The translations under genes were made by a program, and so were the position numbers. Below are positions 44,662 through 53,568 of a stretch of 64,000 bases of DNA, piece after piece. The notes below the pieces were generated by a model that was not told the origin of the DNA, made no database searches, and saw only the letters and a program-made list of their open reading frames with translations. Each line of letters opens with the position of its first letter. The stretch's first letter is position 1. Source of the stretch: Bin5 sp965261695 (GTDB lineage: Bacteria > Chloroflexota > Anaerolineae > Caldilineales > Caldilineaceae); contig OZ253474.1 in assembly GCA_965261695.1 (NCBI GenBank), positions 62,001 through 126,000 of the forward strand, read 5' to 3'.

Positions 44662-45917
44662 TGAACAGCACGCGCCTTCTGCTCGTAACTGTCCTGTCCA
44701 TAGCCGTTTTGCTCGTCGTCGGCGCACTCGTGTGGAGCACAGTTTACGGCGATGAATTCAGCAATGGGTTGGCCACCTCGCGTGCGCCGACGCAGGATAT
44801 AATTGTGATCACCGCGCGGTCGGTGGAGCCGTGGGTGCGGGCTGCGGCAGAGGAATTCAACCAGTCAGGGCATAAGGTAGCGGGCGCGTCGATCGAGGTC
44901 GAAGTCGTCCCCATGGACGGCCTCACTGCTTTGGGCAAGTGGGAGCGCAACGACTTCAACGCACTGCCAACGGAAGTCGGCCTGGACGAACTGTCCGCGC
45001 GAGAACGAGCCGCGCTCGACCGCTTTCCCGCCGCCTGGATTCCCGACAGCCGCTATCTCGTGGACATGGCCAACGCCGCCAACCGGAACCACATTGGCCG
45101 GGATCCCTTTCTTAGCGACGGCCAGTACCGTACGCGTTCGGTGGCGGTGAGCCTGTTGGCATGGGGCTTTTTCCGCAGCCGCGGCACGGCGCTGCAAGAA
45201 AACTTGGGCGAGATATCGTGGTCCACGCTCCGAATCGCAGCCGCCGCGCCGACCGGTTGGAAAGAGTTGGGTGGCGATCCCGCCTGGGGCCTCTTCAAGT
45301 TGGCGCTCCCCGACCCGCGCACAGACGCGGGCGGCATCGCAACCATGATGGCAGCTGCCGCAGAATACTACCAGCGCACAGATATCGCCGTGGAAGACGT
45401 AACCGATGCGAAGTTCCAGAAATGGCTGGCGGAGTTGATGACCGCGACCGCCGACAGCGGCGGTGTCAACGCCTACTCCGCCGACGAATTCGCTTTCTTC
45501 GGCCACGCCGCCGGCGATGGTGGACAGTTCATCGAAAGCGATCTGCTGCAGAACATGCAAGGCATTTTGACCCGCTGGGACGATCCTCTGCTTGTTCGCT
45601 ATCCCCTGTTCACGACCCTGTTCGACTTCCCTTTTACGATCTGGGTCGGCCCGGAGACATCGGCGAAGAAGAAGGACGCCGCGCTAGCTTTTCAACGATT
45701 CCTGCTGAGCGAGGCGCAGCAGCGCCGCGCGCTATCCTTCGGCCTGCGTCCGGCCAACCAGGACATACATCCCCTCTCGGCAGAAGAGAGCCTCTTTGCG
45801 CAATGGCAGAAGCTCGGCGTCCAGGATGATGTACCCCCTAAAGAGGCGATGGGAAATCCGAATCGGGACGTTCTGCTGGCGCTGCTGCTTTGGTATGACC
45901 AGAATGTAGCCCAATGA
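44661..45917 (+). CDS. Membrane-anchored extracellular solute-binding-like protein
   Basis: A 418-residue protein with an uncleaved-looking N-terminal helix (LLLVTVLSIAVLLVVGALVW) and an extracytoplasmic body with a type-2 periplasmic-binding layout. Its features are DIIVITARSVEPWVRAAAEEF at the start, SVAVSLLAWGFFRSRG in the first lobe, and a late KKKDAALAFQRFLLSEAQQ typical of SBP/ModA-like proteins. No lipobox is seen, so it is held by the helix. It overlaps its neighbours by one base upstream and four downstream. No permease or ATPase gene is nearby. It may sense a ligand rather than feed a transporter. Confidence 0.78.
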   Translation: MNSTRLLLVTVLSIAVLLVVGALVWSTVYGDEFSNGLATSRAPTQDIIVITARSVEPWVRAAAEEFNQSGHKVAGASIEVEVVPMDGLTALGKWERNDFNALPTEVGLDELSARERAALDRFPAAWIPDSRYLVDMANAANRNHIGRDPFLSDGQYRTRSVAVSLLAWGFFRSRGTALQENLGEISWSTLRIAAAAPTGWKELGGDPAWGLFKLALPDPRTDAGGIATMMAAAAEYYQRTDIAVEDVTDAKFQKWLAELMTATADSGGVNAYSADEFAFFGHAAGDGGQFIESDLLQNMQGILTRWDDPLLVRYPLFTTLFDFPFTIWVGPETSAKKKDAALAFQRFLLSEAQQRRALSFGLRPANQDIHPLSAEESLFAQWQKLGVQDDVPPKEAMGNPNRDVLLALLLWYDQNVAQ

Positions 45918-47761
45918 GAGAATCGTCGCAGGCGGCAGATGGTGGCCGCACAGGTTTTCCCAAAACGACGCCGTTGTGGATCCCCTTGCGCCGCGAGCTT
46001 CTCGCTATCGGCATCGCAGTCTTCTTACTTTTCACCGCTTGTGCCACCGCAACGGTGCGCATGGGCGGCTTGATCGCGAAGTATGCGGGCGGCCATGATC
46101 GGCCTGGAATTGACCAAAGTGAGGCCGCCTTACTTACATGGCCTGCCAATAGCGCCGAGCTGACCGTGGCCGTCTCGCCTTCGATGGCTGATACGTTGCA
46201 AGAACAGGCCGACACGTTCAACCGCCGCAATTTACGCACGCCTGACGGCCAGCGAATGGGAATCAGGCTGGTGGAAGTGTCTCCCCAGGAGATGGTCGAA
46301 CGGTCACTTGGACAGCCCGAATTTCAGGCGGTGGCGCCCGACAGTTCACTGTGGCTGCGGCGCATTGACCGGCGCTGGGCCGAACTGTTCCCGCAAGAGC
46401 AGGGCAGCCTGCCCGCGCGACGCGTCGGCGAATCAACCCGCTTTGCGCTAAGTCCAATCGTCATCGCCCTGCGCGAGAAGCTGGCTCGACAACTGGGCTG
46501 GCCGCGACAGATGATCGGCTGGAAGGAACTGCACCTCCGCGCCACTGCCGGCGCGGATGTCAACTGGCGGCATCCCGGAACTGACAACTCAGTTGGATTG
46601 CTGGCGACTCTGGCCGCGTTCCATGTGGGCGCGGGAATCACGAACGGATTGACGCCGGAGATTGCGACACGTCCCGATGTACTGGACTACCTGCGTAGGG
46701 TGGAGGCGACAGTTCAATTCGAAGTCGCCCAGGATGGGACCCAAGGGATAGATAGCCGCCCTCCACCGATAGCGGAGGAAAGCAACGCCGTTCTCGATGC
46801 GATCGTGACGCAAGAGCAGGCCGTGATCGCATGGAACCAAGCCATCAGACATGATGACCTCCCGGAGGAAGGGCCATGGGTGGCCATCTACCCGCATGAG
46901 GGCACGCTCTGGGCCGATCATCCCCTGGCCCTGCTGGAGTTGGACGGCCGCGCCGATCCCGCGTTGACCAGCAATCAGAGGCGCACCTATCGCGCTTTCA
47001 CCGACTTTCTTCTGAATAAGGAAAGCCAGTTTGCCCTTTTGCAAGCGGGCTACCGACCGGCAGACCTGACCATCGACCTGAATGATGCGTCCGGCCCGTT
47101 TGCCAACAACCCCGCAGTGGACACGCTGCAGCCGCAAAACCTCTTGCCTATGCCGTCGCCGCCGCTGATGGAAGTGACTTTGAACATCTGGCGCTACACG
47201 AGGAGGCCGGCCAATCTCTTTCTGGTGGTGGACACAAGCGAGTCAATGCAAGGGGAGAAGCTGACCCAGACTAAAGCCGCTCTGCGCGCTTTCGTTGACC
47301 AGATTCAGGGAGATCGCGACCGGATCGGGCTGGTAGAAGTTGGCTCGGACGTGAAACATTTCGGCTCTTTGCAACCGTTGGATCGCGACGGCCGGTTTCA
47401 GCTGTTGCAGGCAATTGGGGCCATGCAGGCTGGCGGTTATACCGCCCTTCTGGATGCAGTCTTGACGGCGCATACCGCGCTCCAGAACGATGGCGACGCT
47501 GAAGCCATCAACGCCATCGTGGTAATGACCGACGGCCGCGACAACGACAGTCTCTATAGGTTTCGTGACCTGCAGATGGCCGTGCAAGACGCGCAAGTCC
47601 CGGTGGTGATTCACACCGTCGCCTTTGGCCGCGATGCTGACGGCGCGCTGTTGCAGGACCTTGCCCTCATTAGCGGCGGCCAGTTCCACCGCGCCGACAG
47701 GACGAACATCGGGGAGCTGTATCGCTTCATCGCCACATACTTACATATGACGGAAAGATAG
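45914..47761 (+). CDS. Membrane-anchored protein with solute-binding-like domain fused to a vWA domain
   Basis: A 615-residue protein whose ATG overlaps the previous stop by four bases. After a short cytoplasmic tail and one membrane helix (ELLAIGIAVFLLFTACATA) comes a binding-protein-like domain (about 75-410), which resembles the product of the preceding gene in layout. The vWA domain occupies about 430-610. Its metal-ion site is complete: DTSES from residue 440, Thr in GGYTALLDAV, and Asp540 in VMTDGRDND. vWA domains bind protein partners through that metal site. The fusion suggests ligand-dependent recruitment of a partner at the outer face of the membrane. Confidence 0.85.
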   Translation: MRESSQAADGGRTGFPKTTPLWIPLRRELLAIGIAVFLLFTACATATVRMGGLIAKYAGGHDRPGIDQSEAALLTWPANSAELTVAVSPSMADTLQEQADTFNRRNLRTPDGQRMGIRLVEVSPQEMVERSLGQPEFQAVAPDSSLWLRRIDRRWAELFPQEQGSLPARRVGESTRFALSPIVIALREKLARQLGWPRQMIGWKELHLRATAGADVNWRHPGTDNSVGLLATLAAFHVGAGITNGLTPEIATRPDVLDYLRRVEATVQFEVAQDGTQGIDSRPPPIAEESNAVLDAIVTQEQAVIAWNQAIRHDDLPEEGPWVAIYPHEGTLWADHPLALLELDGRADPALTSNQRRTYRAFTDFLLNKESQFALLQAGYRPADLTIDLNDASGPFANNPAVDTLQPQNLLPMPSPPLMEVTLNIWRYTRRPANLFLVVDTSESMQGEKLTQTKAALRAFVDQIQGDRDRIGLVEVGSDVKHFGSLQPLDRDGRFQLLQAIGAMQAGGYTALLDAVLTAHTALQNDGDAEAINAIVVMTDGRDNDSLYRFRDLQMAVQDAQVPVVIHTVAFGRDADGALLQDLALISGGQFHRADRTNIGELYRFIATYLHMTER

Positions 47762-47849
47762 GAAGCTTTCCTCCCCCTATGGCCAAAGTCAGCGACTTTG
47801 CGGGAAGAACTGTAGCGGCATCGCGCAACATCACGAAAGGGTTGGGATA

Positions 47850-49001
47850 GTGCCACCCTCCCCAAAACGTTTCATCGCCCTATACATCGTTCTCCTGATA
47901 GCTACTCCACTTGCCGCTTGCGGCGGCACGGGCACGGCTCTAACTGCCGGAGACGCGATCGTCTATGTCACCCTCCCGCTTAGCGGTGGCCGGGCAGATG
48001 CGGGGCAGACCGCGCTGGGAGGGGTACGGCTTGCCGCCAAGGAGATCAACCGCAGCGGCGGCCTGCTGGGCCACCGCCTGGTCGTGCGCGCCTTGGATGA
48101 TCAATCGAACAGCGATGTTGCCATCGCCAACGTGGAAGTGTTGCGGCAGGCTCAAGGGCGGAACGAGCGCATCATAGGCGTCGTCGGCCACTTTGACAGC
48201 GCTCCAATCGCGGCCGCGCTCCCTCTGTATCAGGGAATGGGTCTCGTGCTCATCACGCCGGCGGCGGGCGAACGGTCGCTTACCTACCTGGGCCACACAT
48301 TGTTTTTCCGCGTCAATGCCAACGACAGCTTGCAGGCCGCCGTGGTCGCCCGTTTCCTTGTCGAGCAGATGCGCGCGCAGCGCGTTGCCGTCATCCACAA
48401 TGGCACCAGGTACGGCAGAGAGCTGACCGCGGGGCTGATTGACAATCTGCAAAACGTCGGGGCGGCAGTTCCGATCCAAGTGGAGTTTGACGCGGGGCAG
48501 CAAGACGGTGGGGAGCTGCTGGCGCAGATACGGGAGGCGTCGGTTGATGCCCTCTTTTTCGCCGGTTACGCTGTCGAAGCCGCCAATCTGCGCGCCCGTT
48601 TTGTGGAGGCGGGCGTTGAGCTGCCGATGCTGGCCAGTGACGGCGCGTTCCAGACCGCCGCAATTGACGAAGCGGCTGGCGCTGCCGAAGGGATGTACGT
48701 CAGCGCGTTTGCGCCAAGTCCCCGCCTCGCGGCCGACAAGCGCTGGATCGACGCCTATCGCGCGCTCGAATCTCGCGATCCAGGTCCCTATTCCATCAAT
48801 GGATACGTTGCGATGCAGGCGCTGGCGGCAGGTGTGCGCGCCGCCAATTCGTTTCAAGGAGAAGAGATTGCGAATGCGCTACGCGCGATCGAAATCGAGA
48901 CTCTCCTCGGCCCCCTGCGCTTTGGCGGCAACGGCGATCGGAGCGATGCGCAAATCTGGATATACCGAGTAGAGGGCAACGAGTTCAAACAAGTGGAGTG
49001 A
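47850..49001 (+). CDS. Branched-chain amino acid-type (LivJ/LivK-like) binding lipoprotein
   Basis: A 383-residue lipoprotein, GTG start with AAAGGGTTGGGATA upstream, lipobox LAAC. It has the type-1 periplasmic-binding pattern: YVTLPLSGGRADAGQTALGG, EINRSGGLLGHRL, VVGHFDSAPIAAALPLYQG, LITPAAGERSL and, near the end, YSINGYVAMQALAAGVRAA. Such proteins bind amino acids, amides, urea or aromatic acids. It follows the vWA gene by 88 bases. No Liv-type permeases or ATPases are nearby, so it may work with the vWA/solute-binding proteins or with a distant transporter. Confidence 0.85.
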   Translation: MPPSPKRFIALYIVLLIATPLAACGGTGTALTAGDAIVYVTLPLSGGRADAGQTALGGVRLAAKEINRSGGLLGHRLVVRALDDQSNSDVAIANVEVLRQAQGRNERIIGVVGHFDSAPIAAALPLYQGMGLVLITPAAGERSLTYLGHTLFFRVNANDSLQAAVVARFLVEQMRAQRVAVIHNGTRYGRELTAGLIDNLQNVGAAVPIQVEFDAGQQDGGELLAQIREASVDALFFAGYAVEAANLRARFVEAGVELPMLASDGAFQTAAIDEAAGAAEGMYVSAFAPSPRLAADKRWIDAYRALESRDPGPYSINGYVAMQALAAGVRAANSFQGEEIANALRAIEIETLLGPLRFGGNGDRSDAQIWIYRVEGNEFKQVE

Positions 49002-49038
49002 GAAGCCGGGCGCGCTCGGGACGTTTCTCTCACGCAGG

Positions 49039-50154
49039 TCAAGCCGCGCCGTTTCCGTTTGCGATCACGTAGATTCCAACAGTGTAGCTAAGATAGAGCG
49101 CCAACATCAGCGCCCCTTTCCAGCGATTCATTATATGGGGCGCGGGGAGGACCAGCAGCAGTGGCAGAATCGCGATCAACAGCATTGCGGGGAAGTCGAC
49201 GCCGCGCATGCTCAAGGGCGCCGGCAGCGGTCGCACCCCAGCCGTGATGCCGACGATGGCCAGCATATTGAAGAGATTGCTGCCGACAAGGTTCCCCAAA
49301 GCGATATCCGCGCGCCGGTAGACGATTGCCACAACCGACGCCGCCAACTCGGGCAGGCTCGTGCCAAGTGCCACCAGGCTCAGACCGATCACGAGTTCGC
49401 TGACGCCAAAGTGACGGGCGATGAAGGTGGCCGAGTCGACCAGCCAGCTTGCGCCAAGCACTAGAACGGTTATGCCGATCGCCACCATCCCGATGTCTCG
49501 CAGCAGCAGCGATCTGAAGAGACCGGAAAGCGCCGAGGGCAAAAGCGGCGTCCTCTGCGCGCGCGCGATTCTCGCCTGCGACGCTGCAGGCGCCCCATCT
49601 TTGCGTTCGTCCCCCGCCCCAGGCCGCGCCGAACCGGTCGCTGACTCCCCGCCAATATACTCGAGCGCTTCGTGCTCCTTCTCCTCGGCGAGCGAACGGC
49701 TGGCCGCATAGCTCCAGTAGACAAATCCGAGCAGCCCGAGGAAGAGGACGACCCCCTCCCACTGCACCACCAGCCCATCCCAGGCCATCCACGTGAACAG
49801 CAGCGACACCGCCACCATCAGCGGGAACTCGCGCAGAAGCAGTTGCCGGTCAATTCTGAGGGGCCGCAGCACCGCCACAACGCCGAGAATCAGCGCCAGG
49901 TTGGCGATGTTGCTGCCGACGACATTGCCGATCGCCAGGTCCGCCGTGCTGCCGCCTTGCAAATTGGCCATCAGGCTGACAACCAGTTCCGGGAGACTGG
50001 TGCCGAACGCGACAACGGTCAGGCCGATGACCACCAGGGGGATGTTGAGTCGAACCGCCAGGCGGCTGGCGCCGCGCACAAGAAAATCGGCTCCGCCGGT
50101 CATGAAGGCAAAGCCGACAAGAAAGAGAAGGATATTGAGAAGAATTGGGTTCAT
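49039..50154 (-). CDS. Calcium/sodium antiporter (CaCA family)
   Basis: A 371-residue inner-membrane protein with two inverted repeats of five helices. The alpha repeats are seen as VVAFGTSLPELVVSLMANLQG and LVALGTSLPELAASVV, with the ion-binding Glu in each, followed by DLAIGNVVGSNIANLALILG and DIALGNLVGSNLFNMLAIVG. A hydrophilic cytoplasmic loop of about 60 residues joins the halves and is acidic. The start at the ATG at 50154 is chosen by fit to the first helix. It is convergent with the binding-protein operon. The role is Ca2+ extrusion driven by Na+ or H+. Confidence 0.92.
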   Translation of the reverse strand: MNPILLNILLFLVGFAFMTGGADFLVRGASRLAVRLNIPLVVIGLTVVAFGTSLPELVVSLMANLQGGSTADLAIGNVVGSNIANLALILGVVAVLRPLRIDRQLLLREFPLMVAVSLLFTWMAWDGLVVQWEGVVLFLGLLGFVYWSYAASRSLAEEKEHEALEYIGGESATGSARPGAGDERKDGAPAASQARIARAQRTPLLPSALSGLFRSLLLRDIGMVAIGITVLVLGASWLVDSATFIARHFGVSELVIGLSLVALGTSLPELAASVVAIVYRRADIALGNLVGSNLFNMLAIVGITAGVRPLPAPLSMRGVDFPAMLLIAILPLLLVLPAPHIMNRWKGALMLALYLSYTVGIYVIANGNGAA

Positions 50155-50212
50155 GTAGGAGACAATCTGCGAGGCCGCAGCCAACTTGATGGTTTCATCT
50201 CAGCCTGTGCGC

Positions 50213-51823
50213 TCAGGCATCGAATGGGGAGATGTCGCGGACAAAGCGGCCCTGCATACTCCACGGACCGGCCCAGGTGATCTGCGCTTCGACGAGACGC
50301 CCGCTCAGGTTCGCGCTGGAACACGCTGTGCCGCACTGATCGCCCGCCGGCAGGGAACGGCCGTCCAGCTCGCCTGTATCGACGAATACCAGCTTGTTCT
50401 GCCGTGTCCGACCCCGCCATTTGCCCTTGTGCCGCCCTTCGATGAGAAGCTCAACCGTCTCGCCCAGCAGCCGGGCGTTGATCTCACCGCAGACCTGCTC
50501 CTGCAGCTGCTCCAACGCTTTGTGGCGGCGCACTTTCTCAGCTTCAGGCACGTCGTCGGCCATCCGCCTTTCACTGACCGTGCCAGGGCGGGGACTGTAG
50601 CGGGCCAGATGAGCCTTGTCGAGCTTGAGATCATTCAGCAGCTGAAACGTTTCGTCAAATTGGGACGCGCTTTCACCGCAGAAGCCGACGATTATGTCGG
50701 TATTGATCGCGACGTCGGGAATCGTCGTCCGAATGTTGTCGATCAGATGCCGGTACTCCGCCTGCGAATAACCTCGCTTCATGCGAGCCAACACATCATC
50801 GCTGGCCGCCTGGATCGGCACTTCGATGTGTTCGCACACCTTCGGCAGATCGCGCACGGCTGTGAGGATGCGCTCCGACATGTAGTTGGGGTGGCTGGTC
50901 AGAAAGCGAATGCGCCACAGCCCGTCTATCTCGTGGACGGCCTGAAGCAGGTCGGCCAGATCGTGGTGACGCGCGGGCGTCCCGGCCAGGGCGTCGCCAT
51001 TGCGCCAGTCGTGTCCATAGCGATCGACGATTTGCCCCAGCAACGTCACCTCGCGCACGCCCTGAGCGACGAGACCGTGCACTTCTTCCACAATCTCAGG
51101 CACAGGACGGCTGCGTTCAATGCCGCGACGGAAGGGGATAATACAGAACGTGCAGGCATGGCTGCAGCCGTAGACCACCGGCACGTGCGCGCTGACCGCC
51201 CCCACGCCGCTCGATGCCAGATGCCGGATCGATTGGCCGGCGTTGAGTGGTCGCTCTCCGTCCTGCACTGCGTAGCGCCGAGTCAACTGCTCTATTTCAA
51301 GGCGCGAGGACTCAGTTGCAATCTCCTCCTTCTGCAGGTGGGTAATCAACGGCGCCGGTTCGCTGGGCGGCATGAAAACGTCCACGTGTGGAAAGCGGTC
51401 GCGCAGTTGCGGGCTGGGTTTGACTCCAACCATGCAGCCCATCAGGGCCAGCGTCCTGTTCGCCCGGCCCCTCTTCCACGGCTTGAGACTGCCGGCCTTG
51501 CCGATGCCCTTGTTCTCCGCGCTCTGACGTACGACGCAGGTGTTCAGGACGACGATGTCGGCCTCGTCCAACTGGTCGGTCGGGTGATAGCCGATACGCT
51601 CCAACTCGGCGGCAACATGATTGGAATCGGCCACGTTCATCTGACAACCGATGGTCCAGATGTGGTATGCGCCCCGGTCAACCCCCGCCGACAGGCCCTC
51701 TGCATTATCGCAGCGCGTGGCAGATGCCAGGGGCAGGTCGATCGATCCGCCTGGACCGTCCGTCTTGCGCGTTGAGGTCAACTCGAATATCTCAGGATCA
51801 GGATTGGGATTACGCCCTGTCAT
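50213..51823 (-). CDS. miaB: tRNA-2-methylthio-N6-dimethylallyladenosine synthase
   Basis: A methylthiotransferase of about 536 residues that modifies A37 of tRNAs. The N-terminal UPF0004 domain begins at TIGCQMNVADSN (first Cys at 60) and includes NTCVVRQSAENKG. The radical SAM triad is CSHACTFCIIPFRRG. The C-terminal TRAM domain contains VELLIEGRHKGKWRGRTRQNKLV. The ATG at 51823 has AGGAAG upstream. Before the first Cys there are about 50 residues more than in typical MiaB, low in predicted structure. The later LHKA-type region and the CGESASQFDETFQLL segment fit MiaB rather than RimO. Confidence 0.92.
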   Translation of the reverse strand: MTGRNPNPDPEIFELTSTRKTDGPGGSIDLPLASATRCDNAEGLSAGVDRGAYHIWTIGCQMNVADSNHVAAELERIGYHPTDQLDEADIVVLNTCVVRQSAENKGIGKAGSLKPWKRGRANRTLALMGCMVGVKPSPQLRDRFPHVDVFMPPSEPAPLITHLQKEEIATESSRLEIEQLTRRYAVQDGERPLNAGQSIRHLASSGVGAVSAHVPVVYGCSHACTFCIIPFRRGIERSRPVPEIVEEVHGLVAQGVREVTLLGQIVDRYGHDWRNGDALAGTPARHHDLADLLQAVHEIDGLWRIRFLTSHPNYMSERILTAVRDLPKVCEHIEVPIQAASDDVLARMKRGYSQAEYRHLIDNIRTTIPDVAINTDIIVGFCGESASQFDETFQLLNDLKLDKAHLARYSPRPGTVSERRMADDVPEAEKVRRHKALEQLQEQVCGEINARLLGETVELLIEGRHKGKWRGRTRQNKLVFVDTGELDGRSLPAGDQCGTACSSANLSGRLVEAQITWAGPWSMQGRFVRDISPFDA

Positions 51824-51951
51824 AGGCTTCCTATGGTCGTTCGACACCGACTACCGAAGGCTGACCGTCGATTGTCCAACAACCGAAAAATCATCGCATT
51901 CACTTTTGTGACGTGAATCATAGCCCATTTTAGCTGGGATACACGAGTTGG

Positions 51952-53559
51952 TCAAGATTCCTGGTCAACTCGTCCGCCAGACAGTGAACCCAGCAGCCGC
52001 TCCCTGAGCGCCCATAGCCGCTCGCTCACGGAAACATGGTAGGATTGCGGTTCGATCAACTGGCGCACGCCCGCATCAAGCCGCTCCACGTCAGCGCAGC
52101 GTGCGGCCCGAATCTGCTCTATCGAAACTCTTTCGCCGACCAACTGTCCGTCAACCAGCACATCCACCAGGAGCGGCTCGATGGAGGAAATCTGATCGGC
52201 CGCCATCGCACTGCTTTTGGCCCGTTCCCATGGATGCCGCAGCGTCAGGACCGATTGGGCAGAAGGCGCATGGCTGACACCTGCTTGAGCAGACATTTGC
52301 CATTGTCTGGCGGGGTTTTCGTCGCCCAGTGTCAGCAGATCTGCCCTCGCGCCGCACCGTTCGTCATAGATCCGCCAGACCCGCTTACCGCCCGGCATCG
52401 GCGTCTTGACCGGATCCTCCGAGAGCTTGAGCACGGGTTGCCAGCCGCTGTCGTTCTCAAGCGCGACCAGCTTGTACACACCGCCCAGGGCGCTGTCCCC
52501 GGCGGACGTGATAAGACGAGTGCCGACGCCATAGACCAGCCGATCAACAATCCTGTCCCCGTCCAGCCCGTGACGCGCGGCTTCCTGCCCTATCTCTGAC
52601 TTGATCTGCAGGATATTGATCTCGTCCAGGTCGTTTGACAGTACGATCGCAGCGTCTGAAAAACCTGCATCGTCCAGCATCGTGGCCGTCTGCACGCTCA
52701 GGTAGGCCAGATCGCCGGAGTCCAGGCGCACGCCCACGGGAGAATAGCCCCGCTTTCGCAGCCGCTCAAAGACGCGAATCGCATTGGGCACGCCGCTTTC
52801 CAGCGTGTCAATTGTATCAACCAAGAACAGACACTCATCAGGATAGGTGTCGGCATAAGCCTGGAACGCGTCCAACTCCGTCATGCCCAGGGCCAGAAAG
52901 GCCTGCACCATCGAATGGGCGTGCGTGCCCTTGGGCGGATAGCCCAGCAGATGGGAGATGCCCGCATTGGAACTGAAGTTCGCGCCGCCGATCAGGGCCG
53001 CCCGCGTACCGGCGTTGCCGCCGCGGCCATGCGCGCGACGAAGGCCGAACTCGAGCACAAGCGCATCTCCTGCGCTCTCCCGCAAACGCGCGGCCTTGGT
53101 TGCGATGAGCGTCTGATAATTGAGAATGTTCAGCAGCGGCGTCTCCAGAATCTGCGCCATGGCCAGCGGGCCGCGCACGACCGTCAGCGGCACGTGGGCG
53201 TGGACGACCCTCCCTTCGGGGATGGACTGAAGGGAAATACCGCCAAAATTGCCGCTGGAGCGCAGCCATGCCAGGAAGTCTTCGGAAAAGAGTCTGCGGC
53301 CCGTGCGCGAGAGCATTCCCCCCATCAATTCGATCTCAGCCGCGCCAAAACGGGCCGTTCCCATCCAGTCGAGCAGCCAGTCCAGCCCGGCGTTCACGCA
53401 GTACCCGGCCCGGTGCGCGCCGTAATCGGGATACCTGCGAAAGAAGTGGTCAAACTGTGCTTGTTGCTCGTGCAACCCCAAGCGGAAATACAACTGCGCC
53501 ATCGTCAGTTGATACTGATCGGTGAAGAGAATGCCTTCGGCTGTGGAACGGTGTTTCAT
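51952..53559 (-). CDS. pncB: Nicotinate phosphoribosyltransferase
   Basis: An NAD salvage enzyme of 535 residues joining nicotinate to PRPP. Landmarks are FTDQYQLTMAQLYF at the N-terminus, the active-site region EFGLRRAHGRGGNAGTRAA, HSMVQAFLALGMTELDAF, and VGVRLDSGDLAYLS with the phosphate-binding residues. The later segment YGVGTRLITSAGDSALGGVYKLV is also typical. The C-terminal 100 residues are longer than in the shortest family members. It starts nine bases after the end of the extended radical SAM frame, so the two genes may be translationally coupled. Confidence 0.92.
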   Translation of the reverse strand: MKHRSTAEGILFTDQYQLTMAQLYFRLGLHEQQAQFDHFFRRYPDYGAHRAGYCVNAGLDWLLDWMGTARFGAAEIELMGGMLSRTGRRLFSEDFLAWLRSSGNFGGISLQSIPEGRVVHAHVPLTVVRGPLAMAQILETPLLNILNYQTLIATKAARLRESAGDALVLEFGLRRAHGRGGNAGTRAALIGGANFSSNAGISHLLGYPPKGTHAHSMVQAFLALGMTELDAFQAYADTYPDECLFLVDTIDTLESGVPNAIRVFERLRKRGYSPVGVRLDSGDLAYLSVQTATMLDDAGFSDAAIVLSNDLDEINILQIKSEIGQEAARHGLDGDRIVDRLVYGVGTRLITSAGDSALGGVYKLVALENDSGWQPVLKLSEDPVKTPMPGGKRVWRIYDERCGARADLLTLGDENPARQWQMSAQAGVSHAPSAQSVLTLRHPWERAKSSAMAADQISSIEPLLVDVLVDGQLVGERVSIEQIRAARCADVERLDAGVRQLIEPQSYHVSVSERLWALRERLLGSLSGGRVDQES

Positions 53560-53568
53560 GCGCTCATG

